A DNA stretch of 64,000 nt from Klebsiella pneumoniae (GTDB lineage Bacteria; Pseudomonadota; Gammaproteobacteria; Enterobacterales; Enterobacteriaceae): the NCBI RefSeq assembly GCF_000742135.1, contig NZ_KN046818.1, forward strand, positions 3,291,447 to 3,355,446. Reading direction: 5' to 3'. The translations under genes were made by a program, and so were the position numbers. The notes below the pieces were generated by a model. It was not told the origin of the DNA. It did not search any database and saw only the letters and a program-made list of their open reading frames with translations. Shown here piece after piece: positions 46,834-57,454 of the stretch (its first letter is position 1; every line of letters begins with the position of its first letter).

Positions 46834-48267
46834 ATGAAAGTAACGCTGCCGGAGTTTGAACGTGCAGGAGTGTTGGTGGTGGGTGATGTGATGCTGGACC
46901 GCTACTGGTACGGCCCCACCAGTCGTATTTCCCCGGAAGCCCCGGTGCCGGTGGTGAAGGTGGAAAATATCGAAGAACGTCCTGGCGGCGCGGCAAACGT
47001 AGCGATGAACATCGCCTCGCTGGGGGCAACCTCGCGCCTGGTGGGATTGACCGGGATTGATGACGCCGCCCGCGCGCTGAGCCAGGCGCTGGCCAACGTC
47101 AATGTGAAGTGCGACTTCGTCTCCGTCCCGACTCACCCGACTATCACCAAGCTGCGGGTGCTGTCGCGCAATCAACAGCTGATCCGCCTCGACTTTGAAG
47201 AGGGCTTCTCCGGCGTCGATCCGCAGCCGATGCACGAGCGCATTCAGCAGGCGCTGGGCTCTATTGGCGCGCTGGTCCTTTCGGACTATGCCAAAGGGGC
47301 GCTGACCAGCGTCCAGACCATGATCCGACTCGCACGTGAAGCGGGCGTGCCGGTGCTGATCGATCCGAAAGGCACCGATTTCGAACGCTATCGCGGCGCG
47401 ACGTTGCTCACCCCGAACCTCTCTGAGTTTGAAGCGGTGGTGGGCAAGTGCCAGGATGAAGCGCAGATCGTTGAGCGCGGCATGAAGCTCATCGCCGAAT
47501 TCGAACTGTCGGCGCTGCTGGTGACGCGCTCTGAGCAGGGGATGACGCTGCTGCAGCCGGGACGTCCGCCGCTGCATATGCCGACCCAGGCCCAGGAAGT
47601 GTACGACGTGACCGGCGCCGGCGACACGGTGATTGGCGTACTGGCGGCGACCCTGGCGTCCGGCAACACCCTGGAAGAGGCCTGCTATTTCGCTAACGCC
47701 GCGGCGGGCGTGGTGGTCGGTAAGCTGGGTACATCCACCGTTTCCCCTGTCGAGCTGGAAAACGCGGTCCGCGGCCGGGCTGAGACCGGCTTTGGCGTGA
47801 TGAGCGAAGAGGAGCTCAAACAGGCGGTTGCGGCGGCGCGCAAGCGCGGCGAGAAAGTGGTGATGACCAACGGCGTCTTCGACATTCTGCATGCCGGTCA
47901 TGTCTCCTATCTGGCGAATGCGCGCAAGCTGGGCGACCGTCTGATCGTGGCGGTCAACAGCGATGCCTCCACCAAACGTCTGAAAGGCGAAACCCGCCCG
48001 GTGAACCCGCTGGAACAGCGGATGATCGTGCTGGGGGCGCTGGAAGCCGTCGACTGGGTGGTCTCCTTCGAAGAAGATACTCCGCAGCGCCTGATCGCTG
48101 GCATCCTGCCGGATCTGCTGGTCAAGGGCGGCGACTACAAACCGGAGCAGATCGCCGGCAGCGAAGAGGTCTGGGCGAACGGTGGCGAAGTGCTGGTGCT
48201 CAACTTTGAAGATGGCTGCTCAACTACCAATATTATTAAGAAAATACAAAAAGATAGCGACAAATAA
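46834..48267 (+). CDS. hldE: Bifunctional heptose 7-phosphate kinase / heptose 1-phosphate adenylyltransferase
   Basis: 477 residues, as in E. coli HldE (RfaE). The N-terminal ribokinase-like domain (about 1-318) has [17 protein letters not shown]-type substrate contacts and the catalytic [11 protein letters not shown]. The C-terminal nucleotidyltransferase domain (about 344-477) has [15 protein letters not shown] with the HxGH motif. It makes ADP-heptose for lipopolysaccharide inner core. It lies 58 bp after glnE, so the two may be cotranscribed. Confidence 0.98.
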   Translation: MKVTLPEFERAGVLVVGDVMLDRYWYGPTSRISPEAPVPVVKVENIEERPGGAANVAMNIASLGATSRLVGLTGIDDAARALSQALANVNVKCDFVSVPTHPTITKLRVLSRNQQLIRLDFEEGFSGVDPQPMHERIQQALGSIGALVLSDYAKGALTSVQTMIRLAREAGVPVLIDPKGTDFERYRGATLLTPNLSEFEAVVGKCQDEAQIVERGMKLIAEFELSALLVTRSEQGMTLLQPGRPPLHMPTQAQEVYDVTGAGDTVIGVLAATLASGNTLEEACYFANAAAGVVVGKLGTSTVSPVELENAVRGRAETGFGVMSEEELKQAVAAARKRGEKVVMTNGVFDILHAGHVSYLANARKLGDRLIVAVNSDASTKRLKGETRPVNPLEQRMIVLGALEAVDWVVSFEEDTPQRLIAGILPDLLVKGGDYKPEQIAGSEEVWANGGEVLVLNFEDGCSTTNIIKKIQKDSDK

Positions 48268-48304
48268 GCTTTTCGCTATTCACCGGTTTGTACGGTGAAG
48301 CATC

Positions 48305-48339
48305 ACGGCCTGCGATAGACGTATCGCGGGCCGTTTTTA
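48305..48339 (+). terminator. Terminator after hldE
   Basis: ACGGCCTGCGATA (48305-48317) pairs, with a small mismatch, with TATCGCGGGCCGT (48322-48334), followed by TTTT. The stretch on to glgS is AT-rich and holds no gene. Confidence 0.85.
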
Positions 48340-48485
48340 TTTAATCATGTGGAAAATGATTTAGCGCAATAAATAATCATGTTAAGCGCATTTTTCGTAC
48401 AAATCGCGTTAAGGTAAGCGTAAATACTGAAGTGAGTAAAAGGCATATGACTTATCAGAACATCCACCGCTGAAGGAGTATGCGC

Positions 48486-48683
48486 ATGAACCATAACGAT
48501 ATGTATTCAATGAAGAATTTTGATTTTTTGGCGCGGAGTTTCGCCAGAATGCACGCCCAGGGCCAGCCAGTTGATCTTCAGGCCATTGTCGGCAATATGG
48601 ATGAAGAACATCGTGAATGGTTTTGCCAGCGCTATGAACTGTACTGTCGCCAGGTGAGTAGTCAGGCGGAAGCCGCCCATTAA
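48486..48683 (+). CDS. glgS: Surface composition regulator GlgS (ScoR)
   Basis: 65 residues from the ATG at 48486, which has AAGGAG at 8-bp spacing; an ATG two codons earlier is too close. It matches E. coli GlgS ([19 protein letters not shown]), with [20 protein letters not shown] and [14 protein letters not shown]. First tied to glycogen accumulation, it lowers motility and exopolysaccharide production in E. coli. It is isolated between terminators, and its 3' end faces ubiK. Confidence 0.93.
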   Translation: MNHNDMYSMKNFDFLARSFARMHAQGQPVDLQAIVGNMDEEHREWFCQRYELYCRQVSSQAEAAH

Positions 48684-48693
48684 GCCAAACGCA

Positions 48694-48720
48694 AAACGGG
48701 CCCCCAGGGGCCCGTTTTTT
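48694..48720. terminator. Bidirectional terminator between glgS and ubiK
   Basis: AAAACGGGCCCC and GGGGCCCGTTTT pair around a CA loop, with a T run after it on the plus strand and A's on the other side. It also overlaps the ubiK stop codon. Confidence 0.9.
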
Positions 48721-48991
48721 ACTGCTGCTCTTCGCTGCCCGGCGTCGCCGCCGGTCGGTTTTCGAGGTCATTCAGGCGCTGCTCCAGCAGCGCCAGTTTT
48801 TCCCGGGTCCGCAGCAGCACCTGAGTCTGCACGTCAAACTCTTCGCGGCTAACCAGATCCAGACGGGTCAGCTGCGACTGCAGCGCCTGGCGGATTTTCT
48901 TCTCAACATCCTCACCCAGATCGCGAAGTCCTTTTGGCATCGACTCATGGACCTGGCGGGCGATTTGTTCAATTTTTTTCGGGTCAATCAT
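48719..48991 (-). CDS. ubiK: Ubiquinone biosynthesis accessory factor UbiK
   Basis: 90 residues. An amphipathic N-terminal helix ([19 protein letters not shown]) is followed by a C-terminal coiled coil ([20 protein letters not shown]). UbiK (YqiC) is a small trimeric, lipid-binding partner of UbiJ needed for efficient aerobic ubiquinone synthesis. The acidic disordered tail TPGSEEQQ overlaps the shared terminator. Confidence 0.93.
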   Translation of the reverse strand: MIDPKKIEQIARQVHESMPKGLRDLGEDVEKKIRQALQSQLTRLDLVSREEFDVQTQVLLRTREKLALLEQRLNDLENRPAATPGSEEQQ

Positions 48992-49115
48992 GGTGGTTTC
49001 CTGCTCGGGTCGGATGATTGATCATTGTAGTGCGAACCAGGCCGCCTATAAACCAGAAATGTTTGAAGCTTATGCATTGCCGAGGATAGTCAATAGCGTT
49101 ATAGTTATCTCGCTT

Positions 49116-49261
49116 ATTCTCAGGGCGGGGCGAAATTCCCCACCGGCGGTAAATCAACCATGGCGTTGAAAGCCCGCGAGCGCTTCCCGTGACTACGGGA
49201 AGGTCAGCAGATCCGGTGTAATTCCGGGGCCGACGGTTAAAGTCCGGATGGGAGAGAGTAA
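49116..49261 (+). ncRNA. FMN riboswitch (RFN element) of ribB
   Basis: The conserved RFN segments occur in order: TCAGGGCGGGGCGAAATTCC, CCACCGGCGGTA, AGCCCGCGAGCG, GGTCAGCAGATCCGGTG, TTCCGGGGCCGACGG and AGTCCGGATGGGAGAGAGTA. These form the six-stem FMN aptamer. It lies about 110 bp upstream of ribB, where FMN binding lowers ribB expression (the sroG leader in E. coli). Confidence 0.97.
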
Positions 49262-49368
49262 CGGCACAGTCGGGCCCAGGCCCGCTCGCGTTGACTTTTG
49301 CCGCTAAACCGGCGCTCCTAAGACTGCCCTGATTCTGGTAACCATAATTTTAATGAGGTTTTTTTACC

Positions 49369-50022
49369 ATGAATCAGACGCTCCTTTCTTCTTTTGGTAC
49401 CGCTTTTGAACGTGTGGAACACGCTTTGAACGCCCTGCGCGAAGGCCGCGGCGTGATGGTGCTTGATGATGAAGACCGTGAAAACGAAGGCGATATGATC
49501 TTCGCCGCTGAAACCATGACCGTTGAGCAGATGGCGCTGACCATTCGTCACGGCAGCGGCATTGTGTGCCTGTGCCTGACCGAAGAACGCCGCAAACAGC
49601 TGGATCTGCCGATGATGGTAGAGAACAACACCAGCGCCTACGGCACTGGCTTCACCGTGACCATCGAAGCGGCCGAAGGTGTGACCACCGGCGTCTCCGC
49701 TGCCGACCGCGTGACCACCGTCCGCGCGGCCATCGCCGACGGCGCGAAACCTTCCGATCTCAACCGTCCAGGTCACGTCTTCCCGCTGCGTGCGCAGCCG
49801 GGCGGCGTACTGACCCGCGGCGGCCACACCGAAGCCACTATCGACCTCGTGACCCTGGCTGGCTTTAAACCGGCAGGCGTGCTGTGCGAGCTGACCAATG
49901 ACGATGGCACCATGGCCCGCGCGCCGGAGTGCATCAAGTTCGCTCAGCAGCACAATATGGCGGTAGTCACGATTGAAGATCTGGTGGCCTATCGTCGCGA
50001 ACATGAGCGTAAAGCCAGCTAA
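49369..50022 (+). CDS. ribB: 3,4-dihydroxy-2-butanone 4-phosphate synthase
   Basis: 217 residues, the E. coli RibB length. It turns ribulose 5-phosphate into the four-carbon unit of riboflavin. The acidic metal-binding loop [16 protein letters not shown] is near residue 32-47, and [10 protein letters not shown] and [20 protein letters not shown] are the other active-site parts. It is controlled by the FMN riboswitch upstream. Confidence 0.98.
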   Translation: MNQTLLSSFGTAFERVEHALNALREGRGVMVLDDEDRENEGDMIFAAETMTVEQMALTIRHGSGIVCLCLTEERRKQLDLPMMVENNTSAYGTGFTVTIEAAEGVTTGVSAADRVTTVRAAIADGAKPSDLNRPGHVFPLRAQPGGVLTRGGHTEATIDLVTLAGFKPAGVLCELTNDDGTMARAPECIKFAQQHNMAVVTIEDLVAYRREHERKAS

Positions 50023-50044
50023 ATAGCGGTTCGCTACGCCCGAG

Positions 50045-50076
50045 CACAGCCCACTTGTTAGTGGGCTGTGTTGTTT
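50045..50076. terminator. Terminator between ribB and zupT
   Basis: CACAGCCCAC (50045-50054) and GTGGGCTGTG (50061-50070) make a perfect 10-bp stem with a TTGTTA loop, then TTGTTT. It separates the convergent genes. Confidence 0.88.
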
Positions 50077-50083
50077 CTGCGCT

Positions 50084-50854
50084 TTAACCGATGCCCATCG
50101 TCTGGAGTACCACCAGGCTCAGCCCCATGACCGACATCCCGCACAGGACGCCGTAGCTTGGATTGCTTTGCGGATCGAGCTCTTTCGCCAGCGGCATCAG
50201 TTCATCGACCGACAGCGCCACCATAATCCCGGCGACGGCAGCCATGATCGCGCCCATCACCAGCGGCGAGACCAGGCTCCCCAGAATCAACCACGCCAGC
50301 ACGCCGCCCAAAATTTCCGCCATGCCGGAAAGCCCGGCCCAGAGCACCGCTTTGCTGCGCGAGCCGGTGGCGGCATACACCGGTCCGGCAACCGCCAGTC
50401 CTTCCGGAATATTGTGCAGGGCGACGGCAAGGGCGACGCCCATGCCAAGCTCGAGGTTGTTGCTCGCCGTGACATAGGTGGCGATCCCTTCCGGAAAGTT
50501 ATGCAGGCTGATCCCCAGCGTCAAAAGAATAGCGGTGCGGCGTAAGTTGCGCGGGCGCGGCATGGCGGGAGTCATCAGATCCTGCGGGTGGGCGTGCGGC
50601 AGCAGGCGGTCAAGGCCAAAGTAGCCCAGCAGGCCGACAACAAACATTCCATAGCCGAGCAGCGGCGACATGCCCTCGGCGGCCAGCGCGGCAGGCAGCA
50701 TTTCCATCAACGAAATCAATAGCATAATCCCGGCGGCAAAGCCGAGGGAGAAGCCAAGCAGGCGGTTAGAGGGTTTCTGGCCAATCACGCCGAATATGGC
50801 GCCAATGAAGGTTGCGCTACCGGCTAACAGCGTCAATATTAAGGGTGATGACAT
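50084..50854 (-). CDS. zupT: Zinc transporter ZupT (ZIP family)
   Basis: 256 residues with eight hydrophobic helices. The metal-binding helices IV and V carry [11 protein letters not shown] and [11 protein letters not shown], the ZIP signature. ZupT imports zinc and other divalent metals across the inner membrane. Convergent with ribB, as in E. coli. Confidence 0.96.
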   Translation of the reverse strand: MSSPLILTLLAGSATFIGAIFGVIGQKPSNRLLGFSLGFAAGIMLLISLMEMLPAALAAEGMSPLLGYGMFVVGLLGYFGLDRLLPHAHPQDLMTPAMPRPRNLRRTAILLTLGISLHNFPEGIATYVTASNNLELGMGVALAVALHNIPEGLAVAGPVYAATGSRSKAVLWAGLSGMAEILGGVLAWLILGSLVSPLVMGAIMAAVAGIMVALSVDELMPLAKELDPQSNPSYGVLCGMSVMGLSLVVLQTMGIG

Positions 50855-51040
50855 CGCTTCTCTCCCTGTGAAAATAATTACATACGAGTATATTGCCTGA
50901 GGATGCGCGTACGGGACACGTCCCTTTACCGCGAATTACATTCAAATTTTCTGACGATCATCATCATGGTTATCTGAGTTTATCCTGGCGCAAAAGCGCG
51001 TAATGTGAGCACATCACATTGACACCCTAAGGATATCATC

Positions 51041-51832
51041 ATGTCCCGTACCCGAATGCCCGCGTTGTTTCTCGGCCATGGCAGCCCAATGAACGTGCTG
51101 GAAGACAACCGTTATACCCGCGCCTGGGCTCAACGGGGCGAAACCCTGCCGCGTCCGAAAGCGATCGTGGTGGTCTCTGCGCACTGGTTTACGCGCGGTA
51201 CGGGCATAACGGCGATGGAGGCGCCGAAGACCATTCATGACTTCGGCGGTTTTCCGCAGGCGCTGTATGACACGCATTATCCGGCGCCGGGCTCTCCGGC
51301 GCTGGCGCAACGGCTGGTGGAGCTGCTCTCGCCGGTGCCGGTCACCCTCGATACAGAAGCCTGGGGATTTGACCATGGCTCGTGGGGCGTGCTGATTAAA
51401 ATGTATCCGCAGGCGGATATCCCGATGGTTCAGTTGAGCATCGACAGCACCAAACCGCCGGCCTGGCATCTCGAAATGGGGCGGAAGCTGGCCTCGCTGC
51501 GTGATGAAGGCGTTATGCTGGTGGCCAGCGGCAACGTGGTGCATAACCTGCGCACCGCCCGCTGGCATGGCGAGAACACGCCGTACCCTTGGGCAGAGTC
51601 CTTCAATAACTACGTGAAGGCGAATCTGCAATGGCAGGGGCTGGACGAGCAGCACCCGCTGGTTAACTACCTGGCACACGAAGGGGGCTCGCTCTCCAAC
51701 CCGACGGCGGAGCATTTCCTGCCGCTGCTGTATGTCCTGGGGACGTGGGATGGCGTTGAGGCGATGACGATCCCAGTCGATGGCATCGAGATGGGCTCGC
51801 TGAGCATGCTGTCGGTGTTGGTTGGCGCCTGA
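51041..51832 (+). CDS. ygiD: 4,5-DOPA extradiol dioxygenase-type protein YgiD
   Basis: 263 residues, nearly identical in pattern to E. coli YgiD (ALFLGHGSPMNVLEDN, VVVSAHWFTRGTGIT). It belongs to the LigB-type class III extradiol dioxygenases; E. coli YgiD has DOPA 4,5-dioxygenase activity in vitro, but its physiological substrate is unknown. The metal-binding histidines lie in GHGSP, SAHWF and GNVVHNL. The 186 bp upstream hold no gene. Confidence 0.95.
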   Translation: MSRTRMPALFLGHGSPMNVLEDNRYTRAWAQRGETLPRPKAIVVVSAHWFTRGTGITAMEAPKTIHDFGGFPQALYDTHYPAPGSPALAQRLVELLSPVPVTLDTEAWGFDHGSWGVLIKMYPQADIPMVQLSIDSTKPPAWHLEMGRKLASLRDEGVMLVASGNVVHNLRTARWHGENTPYPWAESFNNYVKANLQWQGLDEQHPLVNYLAHEGGSLSNPTAEHFLPLLYVLGTWDGVEAMTIPVDGIEMGSLSMLSVLVGA

Positions 51833-51876
51833 TGATAGCGCGCTCCGGCGGCATTTACCGTCGCCGGAGCGCGGCA

Positions 51877-53037
51877 TTATTCGACGAAAATGTGCGGATA
51901 GAAGCGCGACAGATCCTGGGTGATCAGCGCCCGGTCTTCGCGAATACCGATCCCTGCAGGCTGGTCGTTGATGAGCCAGCTGCCAATCAGCGTATAGCTA
52001 TCGCCAAACTTCGGCAGCGGGTAAAACGCCTGCACGATGGTGCCTTCTTCCCCGTACGGGCCTTCTACTGCCTCCACCACTTTGCCATTTTCAACGATCG
52101 ACACGTTAGCGCCTTCGCGGGAGAAGATTGGCTTAATGACGTACTTCTCCATCTCCGGGTGAGTATCTTCGCTGAAGTAGGCCGCCAGCAGATTAGGGTG
52201 ATTGGGGAACATCTCCCACAGCATCGGCAGCAGCGCCTTGTTGGAGATAATGCTTTTCCACGCCGGCTCCAGCCAGCGGACGCCAGCGTCTTCCAGCTTG
52301 GTGGAGAACATCTCCCGCAGCATAAACTCCCACGGATAGAGCTTGAACAGATTGCCAATCACCTGATCCTGCAGATCGGTAAACTGGCCTTTTTCGCCCA
52401 GGCCGATATCTTCAACGTAGAGGAATTCCGTCGCCAGCCCCGCTTCAGCGGCGCAGTCCTGCAGATACTGCACGGTACCGCGATCTTCAACGGTATCGCG
52501 GCAGCAGGCCATATGCAGCAGCTGAAAGCCAAACTGCTCGCGCAGCTCGCCGAAGCGATCGATCAGCTTTTCCTGCAAACTGTTGAACTGGTCGCTGCCC
52601 GCCGGCAGCTTGCCGGCGTTGAGCTGATCTTCCAGCCAGATCCACTGGAAGAAGGCCGCTTCATACAGCGAGGTCGGGGTGTCGGCATTGTTCTCCAGCA
52701 GCTTCGGTTCGCCGACGCCATCCCAGGCCAGGTCGAGACGTGAGTAGAGCGACGGCTGGTTGGTTTTCCACGACTGGCGTACAAAACCCCAGGTGTGTTT
52801 AGGGATGCGGAATTTGGTCATCAGCTCATCGCTGGCGATCACTTTTTCCACCACCTGGAGGCACATCTGATGTAGCTCAGCGGTGACCGCTTCCAGCTTT
52901 TCCACCTGCGCGAGGGTCAGCTTGTAATACGCCTCTTCGCTCCAGTAGGGCTCGCCGTACATGGTATGGAAGTTGAAACCGTACTCGGTCGCTTTCTCGC
53001 GCCAGTCCGGGCGCTCGGTAATACTGACTCTTTCCAT
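51877..53037 (-). CDS. ygiC: Glutathionylspermidine synthase-like ATP-grasp protein YgiC
   Basis: 386 residues, the E. coli YgiC length. It resembles the ATP-grasp synthetase half of glutathionylspermidine synthase ([36 protein letters not shown]). E. coli YgiC is not known to make glutathionylspermidine and its role is open. It is 6 bp after ygiB, in the tolC-ygiBC unit. Confidence 0.94.
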   Translation of the reverse strand: MERVSITERPDWREKATEYGFNFHTMYGEPYWSEEAYYKLTLAQVEKLEAVTAELHQMCLQVVEKVIASDELMTKFRIPKHTWGFVRQSWKTNQPSLYSRLDLAWDGVGEPKLLENNADTPTSLYEAAFFQWIWLEDQLNAGKLPAGSDQFNSLQEKLIDRFGELREQFGFQLLHMACCRDTVEDRGTVQYLQDCAAEAGLATEFLYVEDIGLGEKGQFTDLQDQVIGNLFKLYPWEFMLREMFSTKLEDAGVRWLEPAWKSIISNKALLPMLWEMFPNHPNLLAAYFSEDTHPEMEKYVIKPIFSREGANVSIVENGKVVEAVEGPYGEEGTIVQAFYPLPKFGDSYTLIGSWLINDQPAGIGIREDRALITQDLSRFYPHIFVE

Positions 53038-53042
53038 GTTGC

Positions 53043-53714
53043 TTAGCCGCCCATTGAGCGAGAAGAGGACGTTGAGCCTGCGGCGCTACGCTGCATGGTC
53101 GACTGTTTCGCTACCGACTCGCCAAAGCCGCCGCGGGTGACGGTGGTGGTGGTGGCTGGCTTCGGCGCCATCGCGGTTTTCGGCACATTCATGGTGCGGC
53201 CCGGCTGGGCGGCGCCATAGCTCTTGCCGCTGGCGTCAGTGTACTGACCGTAGGCCGGGCTGGCCGGATTTTTCGAGCTGAACAGCGGCTGCTGTTGCGC
53301 CATGCCGCCGCCCATCAGGCGGCCCATCATGTAGCCGGCCATCAGCGGCATCCAGAAGCTGCCGCTGCTTTGCGCCTGCGCCTGGTTTTCCGGGGCGACG
53401 CCCGCCTGGGCTGGCGTCTGCTGGCACTGGCCTTCGCCAAACTCGGCGACGCAGTCTTCGCGGGTGGCATACTTCGGCGCAGTGCGCTCTGCCTCTTTTA
53501 CCGCGTTGGTGTAGGCCGTGGTGCATTCGGCTGCTTTGCCCGGGTTGGCGGCGGAGCAGTCATCGGCGTTCTGGTACAGCGACACCGTTTCGTCGCTTTT
53601 TTCACAACCGGCGAGCATAAAGACCGCGGTGACGGCCAGCGCGACCGGCGTCAGATGGCGTGCGCTCCAGCTTTTGCGGAACGACGAATGATTAATATTT
53701 TTTGTCCGTTTCAT
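53043..53714 (-). CDS. ygiB: DUF1190 lipoprotein-like YgiB
   Basis: 223 residues. After a basic N-terminus, a hydrophobic stretch ends in the lipobox MLAGC near residue 37, indicating a lipoprotein. The rest includes [18 protein letters not shown] with conserved cysteines and a low-complexity Gly/Ser/Thr tail. In E. coli it lies downstream of tolC, as here. Function unknown; association with TolC-dependent envelope processes is inferred from linkage. Confidence 0.92.
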   Translation of the reverse strand: MKRTKNINHSSFRKSWSARHLTPVALAVTAVFMLAGCEKSDETVSLYQNADDCSAANPGKAAECTTAYTNAVKEAERTAPKYATREDCVAEFGEGQCQQTPAQAGVAPENQAQAQSSGSFWMPLMAGYMMGRLMGGGMAQQQPLFSSKNPASPAYGQYTDASGKSYGAAQPGRTMNVPKTAMAPKPATTTTVTRGGFGESVAKQSTMQRSAAGSTSSSRSMGG

Positions 53715-53834
53715 ATTTGTCTTCCAGGACCCAGTGGTATGGCGTGTGTTAACGCTCAGGATAGAGGATGAGTGGTGGAAAATGAAGCGAAGAGGGGCGC
53801 TAAGCGGGGGATCTTTACGTTGCCTTACGTTTAA

Positions 53835-53865
53835 CGCATCGCCTGTCCGACGGACAGGCGATGCG
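53835..53865 (-). terminator. Long perfect hairpin between tolC and ygiB
   Basis: CGCATCGCCTGTCC (53835-53848) and GGACAGGCGATGCG (53852-53865) form a 14-bp perfect stem with a GAC loop, 16 bp downstream of the tolC stop. It lacks a T tract on the minus strand and probably acts as an attenuator or 3'-end stabiliser between tolC and ygiBC. Confidence 0.7.
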
Positions 53866-53881
53866 CATCACAGTATGAGAA

Positions 53882-55354
53882 TTACTGACGGAACGGATTG
53901 CTGCCGCTGCTCTGGTTGGTCCGTGCGGACACCGGCTTCACCGCCGCGGTAGTGTTGCCGTAGCCATCAGCGGTGGCATCCTGTTGCGGATTTTCCGGCG
54001 CGACGCTATCTGCGGAGGTGGAGATGGGTTTACCCAGCGTGTTGTTCAGGGCGACCAGATCCTGCTCGTTCAGGGTACCTAACGCCGACTTAATGTTCAG
54101 CTCGTTGATCAGGTAGTTGTAGCGCGCATTCGAGAGCTGCTGCTTAGCGTTATACAGCGTAGTGGTGGCGTCGAGGACGTCAACGATCGTACGCGTACCC
54201 ACCGAGTAGCCAGCTTCCATGGCATCCAGGGAGCTTTGCGCAGAGACCACCGCCTGTTTGTAGGCGTTGATGCTGCTGATGGAGGCGTTCACGTTGTTAA
54301 ACGATGAACGCACAGTCTGCACGACGCTGCGGTGGGCGCTTTCCAGCTGCTCGCTGGCGCCAACGAAGTTGTATTGCGCCTGTTTGACCTGCGAGGTCAC
54401 CGCGCCGCCCTGATACAGTGGCAGAGAGAAGTTCAGGCCGATTTGGTTCTGCCCGGCATCGTTATCCTGGTATTGCTGAGGATTATTATGGGTTTTTGAA
54501 CCACTGTAGCTAGTATTCGATATCCCACTCGACGCGGATAGGCTGAGCGTCGGCAAATGGCCGTCCTGCGCCTGGCGAATCTGCTCGCGAGCCAGGTCCT
54601 GGTTCAGACGCGCCTGCAGCAGCGACAGGTTGCGGTTCTCCGCTTCCTTCAGCAGGGCGTTGACCGCCTGCGGCTTGTTGGTTTTGAAGCCATTCACGTT
54701 CAGGGAGGCCAGCTCCGGATAGTAATTACCGGTGACCTGACGCAGTTCTTCGACGGCGTTGTCGAGATCGTTACGCGCGGTGACTTCGTTCGCCAGCACG
54801 GCATCGTATTGTGAACGGGCGTTCTGTACGTCGGTGATCGCCACCAGGCCTACGTTAAAGCGCTGCGTGGTTTGATCCAACTGGCGGTAAATAGCCTGTT
54901 TCTGCGCTTCGGTATAGGAGAGCGTGTCGATGGCGGCCAGCACTTTAAAATAGGCCGTCGCGGTATTCAGAATCAGTGTTTGCTGATCGGTCTGATACGT
55001 GACATCCTGAATCCCTGCCGTTTTTTCCTGCAGCGTCAGGGCGCGCCATTTCGACATATCAAACAGAACCTGCGTTAACTGCAGCGAACCGCTGGTGACG
55101 TTTGAATTGATGCCGTTGCTGTCGCGATAGCCATTGGTATAGGTATAATCCGCTCCCAGCCCAAGCTGAGGCAGTAATGGACTGCGCGCTTCGTTGATCT
55201 TTTCGAACGCGGCGTCACGATCGGCTGCCGATTTACGCAGATCGGGGTTGCTGATGCGTGCCTGCTGGTAAACCTGAAGCAGGTTTTCCGCCTGGCTCAT
55301 GGCGCTGAACCCGGTCAGGCTCAGTCCGATAAGAATGGGGAGCAATTTCTTCAT
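53882..55354 (-). CDS. tolC: Outer-membrane channel TolC
   Basis: 490 residues from the ATG at 55354, which has AAGGA at 6-bp spacing; the ATG two codons earlier is too close. The signal peptide ends near AMSQA/ENLLQVY. Two OEP repeats form the beta-barrel and the coiled-coil tunnel (LPQLGLGADYTYTNGYRDSN, YSVGTRTIVDVLDATTTLYN). TolC is the exit duct for AcrAB and other efflux pumps and for type I secretion. Changes relative to E. coli cluster in the surface loop (SKTHNNPQQYQDNDAGQN) and the C-terminal tail (ARTNQSSGSNPFRQ). A mar box lies upstream. Confidence 0.98.
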   Translation of the reverse strand: MKKLLPILIGLSLTGFSAMSQAENLLQVYQQARISNPDLRKSAADRDAAFEKINEARSPLLPQLGLGADYTYTNGYRDSNGINSNVTSGSLQLTQVLFDMSKWRALTLQEKTAGIQDVTYQTDQQTLILNTATAYFKVLAAIDTLSYTEAQKQAIYRQLDQTTQRFNVGLVAITDVQNARSQYDAVLANEVTARNDLDNAVEELRQVTGNYYPELASLNVNGFKTNKPQAVNALLKEAENRNLSLLQARLNQDLAREQIRQAQDGHLPTLSLSASSGISNTSYSGSKTHNNPQQYQDNDAGQNQIGLNFSLPLYQGGAVTSQVKQAQYNFVGASEQLESAHRSVVQTVRSSFNNVNASISSINAYKQAVVSAQSSLDAMEAGYSVGTRTIVDVLDATTTLYNAKQQLSNARYNYLINELNIKSALGTLNEQDLVALNNTLGKPISTSADSVAPENPQQDATADGYGNTTAAVKPVSARTNQSSGSNPFRQ

Positions 55355-55439
55355 TTGCATTCCTTGTTGTGAAGCATTTAGCGCTGGTCTAATTCTAAGA
55401 AAAATTCCGCTGATTGTATCGATTCTGCCGCCGTAAAAA

Positions 55440-55459
55440 GTTGGCGTTACGTGCCATCC
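55440..55459 (-). promoter_or_regulatory. MarA/SoxS/Rob box upstream of tolC
   Basis: The minus strand reads ATGGCACGTAACGCCAAC (55440-55457), which fits the mar-box consensus (GCAC-N7-YAA) and is the same core as the E. coli tolC mar box. It lies about 90 bp upstream of the tolC start. It links tolC to MarA, SoxS, Rob and, in Klebsiella, probably RamA. Confidence 0.8.
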
Positions 55460-55550
55460 GGCGGTAATTTGCACCAATCTAACATACGGACCGTAAAACG
55501 GTAGCCAAACGGTTTGGAAATCCCTAATTTCAGATTCGCAGGACATGACA

Positions 55551-56183
55551 ATGAGCAAACCCACGCAGCAGGGAATTACCTTCTCCAAAAATGATGTAGA
55601 AATTATTGCACGCGAAACGCTATATCGTGGTTTTTTTTCGCTCGATTTATACCGTTTTCGCCACCGCCTGTTTAACGGCGGCATGAGTGGCGAAATCACC
55701 CGTGAAATTTTTGAGCGCGGGCACGCCGCCGTCTTGCTACCCTTTGACCCGGTGCGCGACGAAGTGGTGCTGGTCGAACAAATCCGTATCGCCGCCTATG
55801 ATACCAGCGAGAGCCCGTGGCTGCTGGAGATGGTCGCCGGCATGATTGAAGCGGGTGAAACGGTGGAAGATGTTGCCCGTCGGGAAGCGCTGGAGGAGGC
55901 CGGGCTTGAAGTTGGGCGGACGAAACCAATATTAAGCTATCTGGCCAGTCCCGGCGGCACCAGCGAACGGTTATCGATCCTGGTGGGAGAAGTTGATGCA
56001 TCGACGGCAAAAGGCATTCACGGCCTGGCCGAGGAAAACGAGGATATTCGGGTGCATGTGGTGAGTCGGGAGCAGGCTTACCAGTGGGTAGAAGAGGGGA
56101 AAATCGACAACGCAGCCTCTGTCATCGCCTTGCAATGGCTGCAATTGCATTATCACAATTTACGAAATGAGTGGACAAAATGA
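55551..56183 (+). CDS. nudF: ADP-ribose pyrophosphatase NudF
   Basis: 210 residues from the ATG at 55551, 7 bp after AGGAC; the ATG two codons earlier is too close. The Nudix box is complete ([20 protein letters not shown]). It hydrolyses ADP-ribose and ADP-glucose to AMP and sugar phosphate. It is divergent from tolC and overlaps yqiB by 4 bp (ATGA), starting the nudF-yqiB-cpdA-yqiA-parE string. Confidence 0.96.
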   Translation: MSKPTQQGITFSKNDVEIIARETLYRGFFSLDLYRFRHRLFNGGMSGEITREIFERGHAAVLLPFDPVRDEVVLVEQIRIAAYDTSESPWLLEMVAGMIEAGETVEDVARREALEEAGLEVGRTKPILSYLASPGGTSERLSILVGEVDASTAKGIHGLAEENEDIRVHVVSREQAYQWVEEGKIDNAASVIALQWLQLHYHNLRNEWTK

Positions 56184-56602
56184 AGCGTTATACACCTGAC
56201 TTCCCTGAGATGATGCGCCTGTGCGAGACCAACTTCGCGCAGTTGCGCCGCCTGTTGCCGCGAACGGATGCAGCGGGTGAGAAGGTAAGCTATCAGGTGG
56301 GAAGCGCGCAGTATCGGTTAACGATAGTTGAATCGACCCGCTACACTACTCTGGTGGCAATAGAGCAGACTCTGCCTGCAGTGAGCTACTGGAGCCTGCC
56401 ATCGATGACCGTCCGCCTCTACCATGACGCCATGGTGGCCGAAGTGTGTTCGAGTCAGCAGATCTTTCGCTTCAAAGCGCGATATGATTATCCTAATAAA
56501 AAGTTGCATCAACGCGACGAAAAGCATCAAATTAACCAGTTTTTGGCCGACTGGCTGCGTTACTGTTTAGCACATGGAGCGATGGCGATTCCGGTTTGTT
56601 AG
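56180..56602 (+). CDS. yqiB: DUF1249 protein YqiB
   Basis: 140 residues, beginning [20 protein letters not shown], with [20 protein letters not shown] and [16 protein letters not shown], all typical of the DUF1249 family. The function is unknown. The start overlaps the nudF stop as ATGA, so translation is coupled. It precedes cpdA by 24 bp. Confidence 0.94.
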   Translation: MKRYTPDFPEMMRLCETNFAQLRRLLPRTDAAGEKVSYQVGSAQYRLTIVESTRYTTLVAIEQTLPAVSYWSLPSMTVRLYHDAMVAEVCSSQQIFRFKARYDYPNKKLHQRDEKHQINQFLADWLRYCLAHGAMAIPVC

Positions 56603-56626
56603 CGTCGTTAAACCTAAGGACACCAT

Positions 56627-57454
56627 TTGGAAAGCCTGTTAAACCTACCTCTGGCTGGTGAGGCCAGAGTCAGGATATTACAAATTACTGATACTCACCT
56701 GTTTGCTGAAAAGCATGAAACGTTGTTAGGCATCAATACCTGGGATAGCTATCAGGCCGTACTGTCGGCCATTCATGCCTCACAGCGTCCATGCGATCTG
56801 ATTGTCGCAACAGGCGATCTGGCGCAGGACCACTCCTCCGCGGCCTATCAGCATTTTGCTGAGGGCATCGCGAGTTTTGCTGCACCCTGCGTCTGGCTAC
56901 CGGGCAACCATGATTTCCAGCCGGCGATGTACAGTACCCTGCAGGAGGCGGGCATTTCCCCTGCCAAGCGCGTGTTTCTCGGCGATCGCTGGCAGATCCT
57001 GCTGCTCGACAGCCAGGTGTTTGGCGTTCCCCATGGCGAGCTGAGCGACTTCCAGCTGGAGTGGCTCGAACATAAGCTGGCGGAGGCGCCGGAGCGCTAT
57101 ACCTTACTCCTGCTGCACCATCATCCGCTGCCGGCCGGCTGCAGCTGGCTGGATCAGCATAGTCTGCGCAACGCCGGCGCGCTGGACAGCGCGTTGAGCG
57201 CCTGGCCGCGGGTGAAGCATCTTTTGTGCGGCCATATTCATCAGGAACTGGATCTCGACTGGAATGGCCGGCGCATGATGGCGACGCCGTCGACCTGCGT
57301 CCAGTTTAAACCGCACTGTGCCAATTTCACTCTGGATACGGTGTCACCGGGCTGGCGCTGGCTGGAGCTTCACCCTGACGGGACGTTGACCACCGAAGTG
57401 TGCCGCCTGGAAGGCGCCGCGTTTCATCCGGATATTGCTTCAGAAGGCTACTGA
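56627..57454 (+). CDS. cpdA: 3',5'-cyclic-AMP phosphodiesterase
   Basis: 275 residues starting at TTG, as in E. coli, with AAGGA 7-8 bp upstream. CpdA hydrolyses cAMP and so tunes CRP-dependent genes. The class III calcineurin-type metal motifs are complete: DTH near residue 22, GD(L) near 64, GNHD near 94, HHHPLP near 164 and GHIH near 203. It overlaps yqiA by one base (TGATG). Confidence 0.97.
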   Translation: MESLLNLPLAGEARVRILQITDTHLFAEKHETLLGINTWDSYQAVLSAIHASQRPCDLIVATGDLAQDHSSAAYQHFAEGIASFAAPCVWLPGNHDFQPAMYSTLQEAGISPAKRVFLGDRWQILLLDSQVFGVPHGELSDFQLEWLEHKLAEAPERYTLLLLHHHPLPAGCSWLDQHSLRNAGALDSALSAWPRVKHLLCGHIHQELDLDWNGRRMMATPSTCVQFKPHCANFTLDTVSPGWRWLELHPDGTLTTEVCRLEGAAFHPDIASEGY

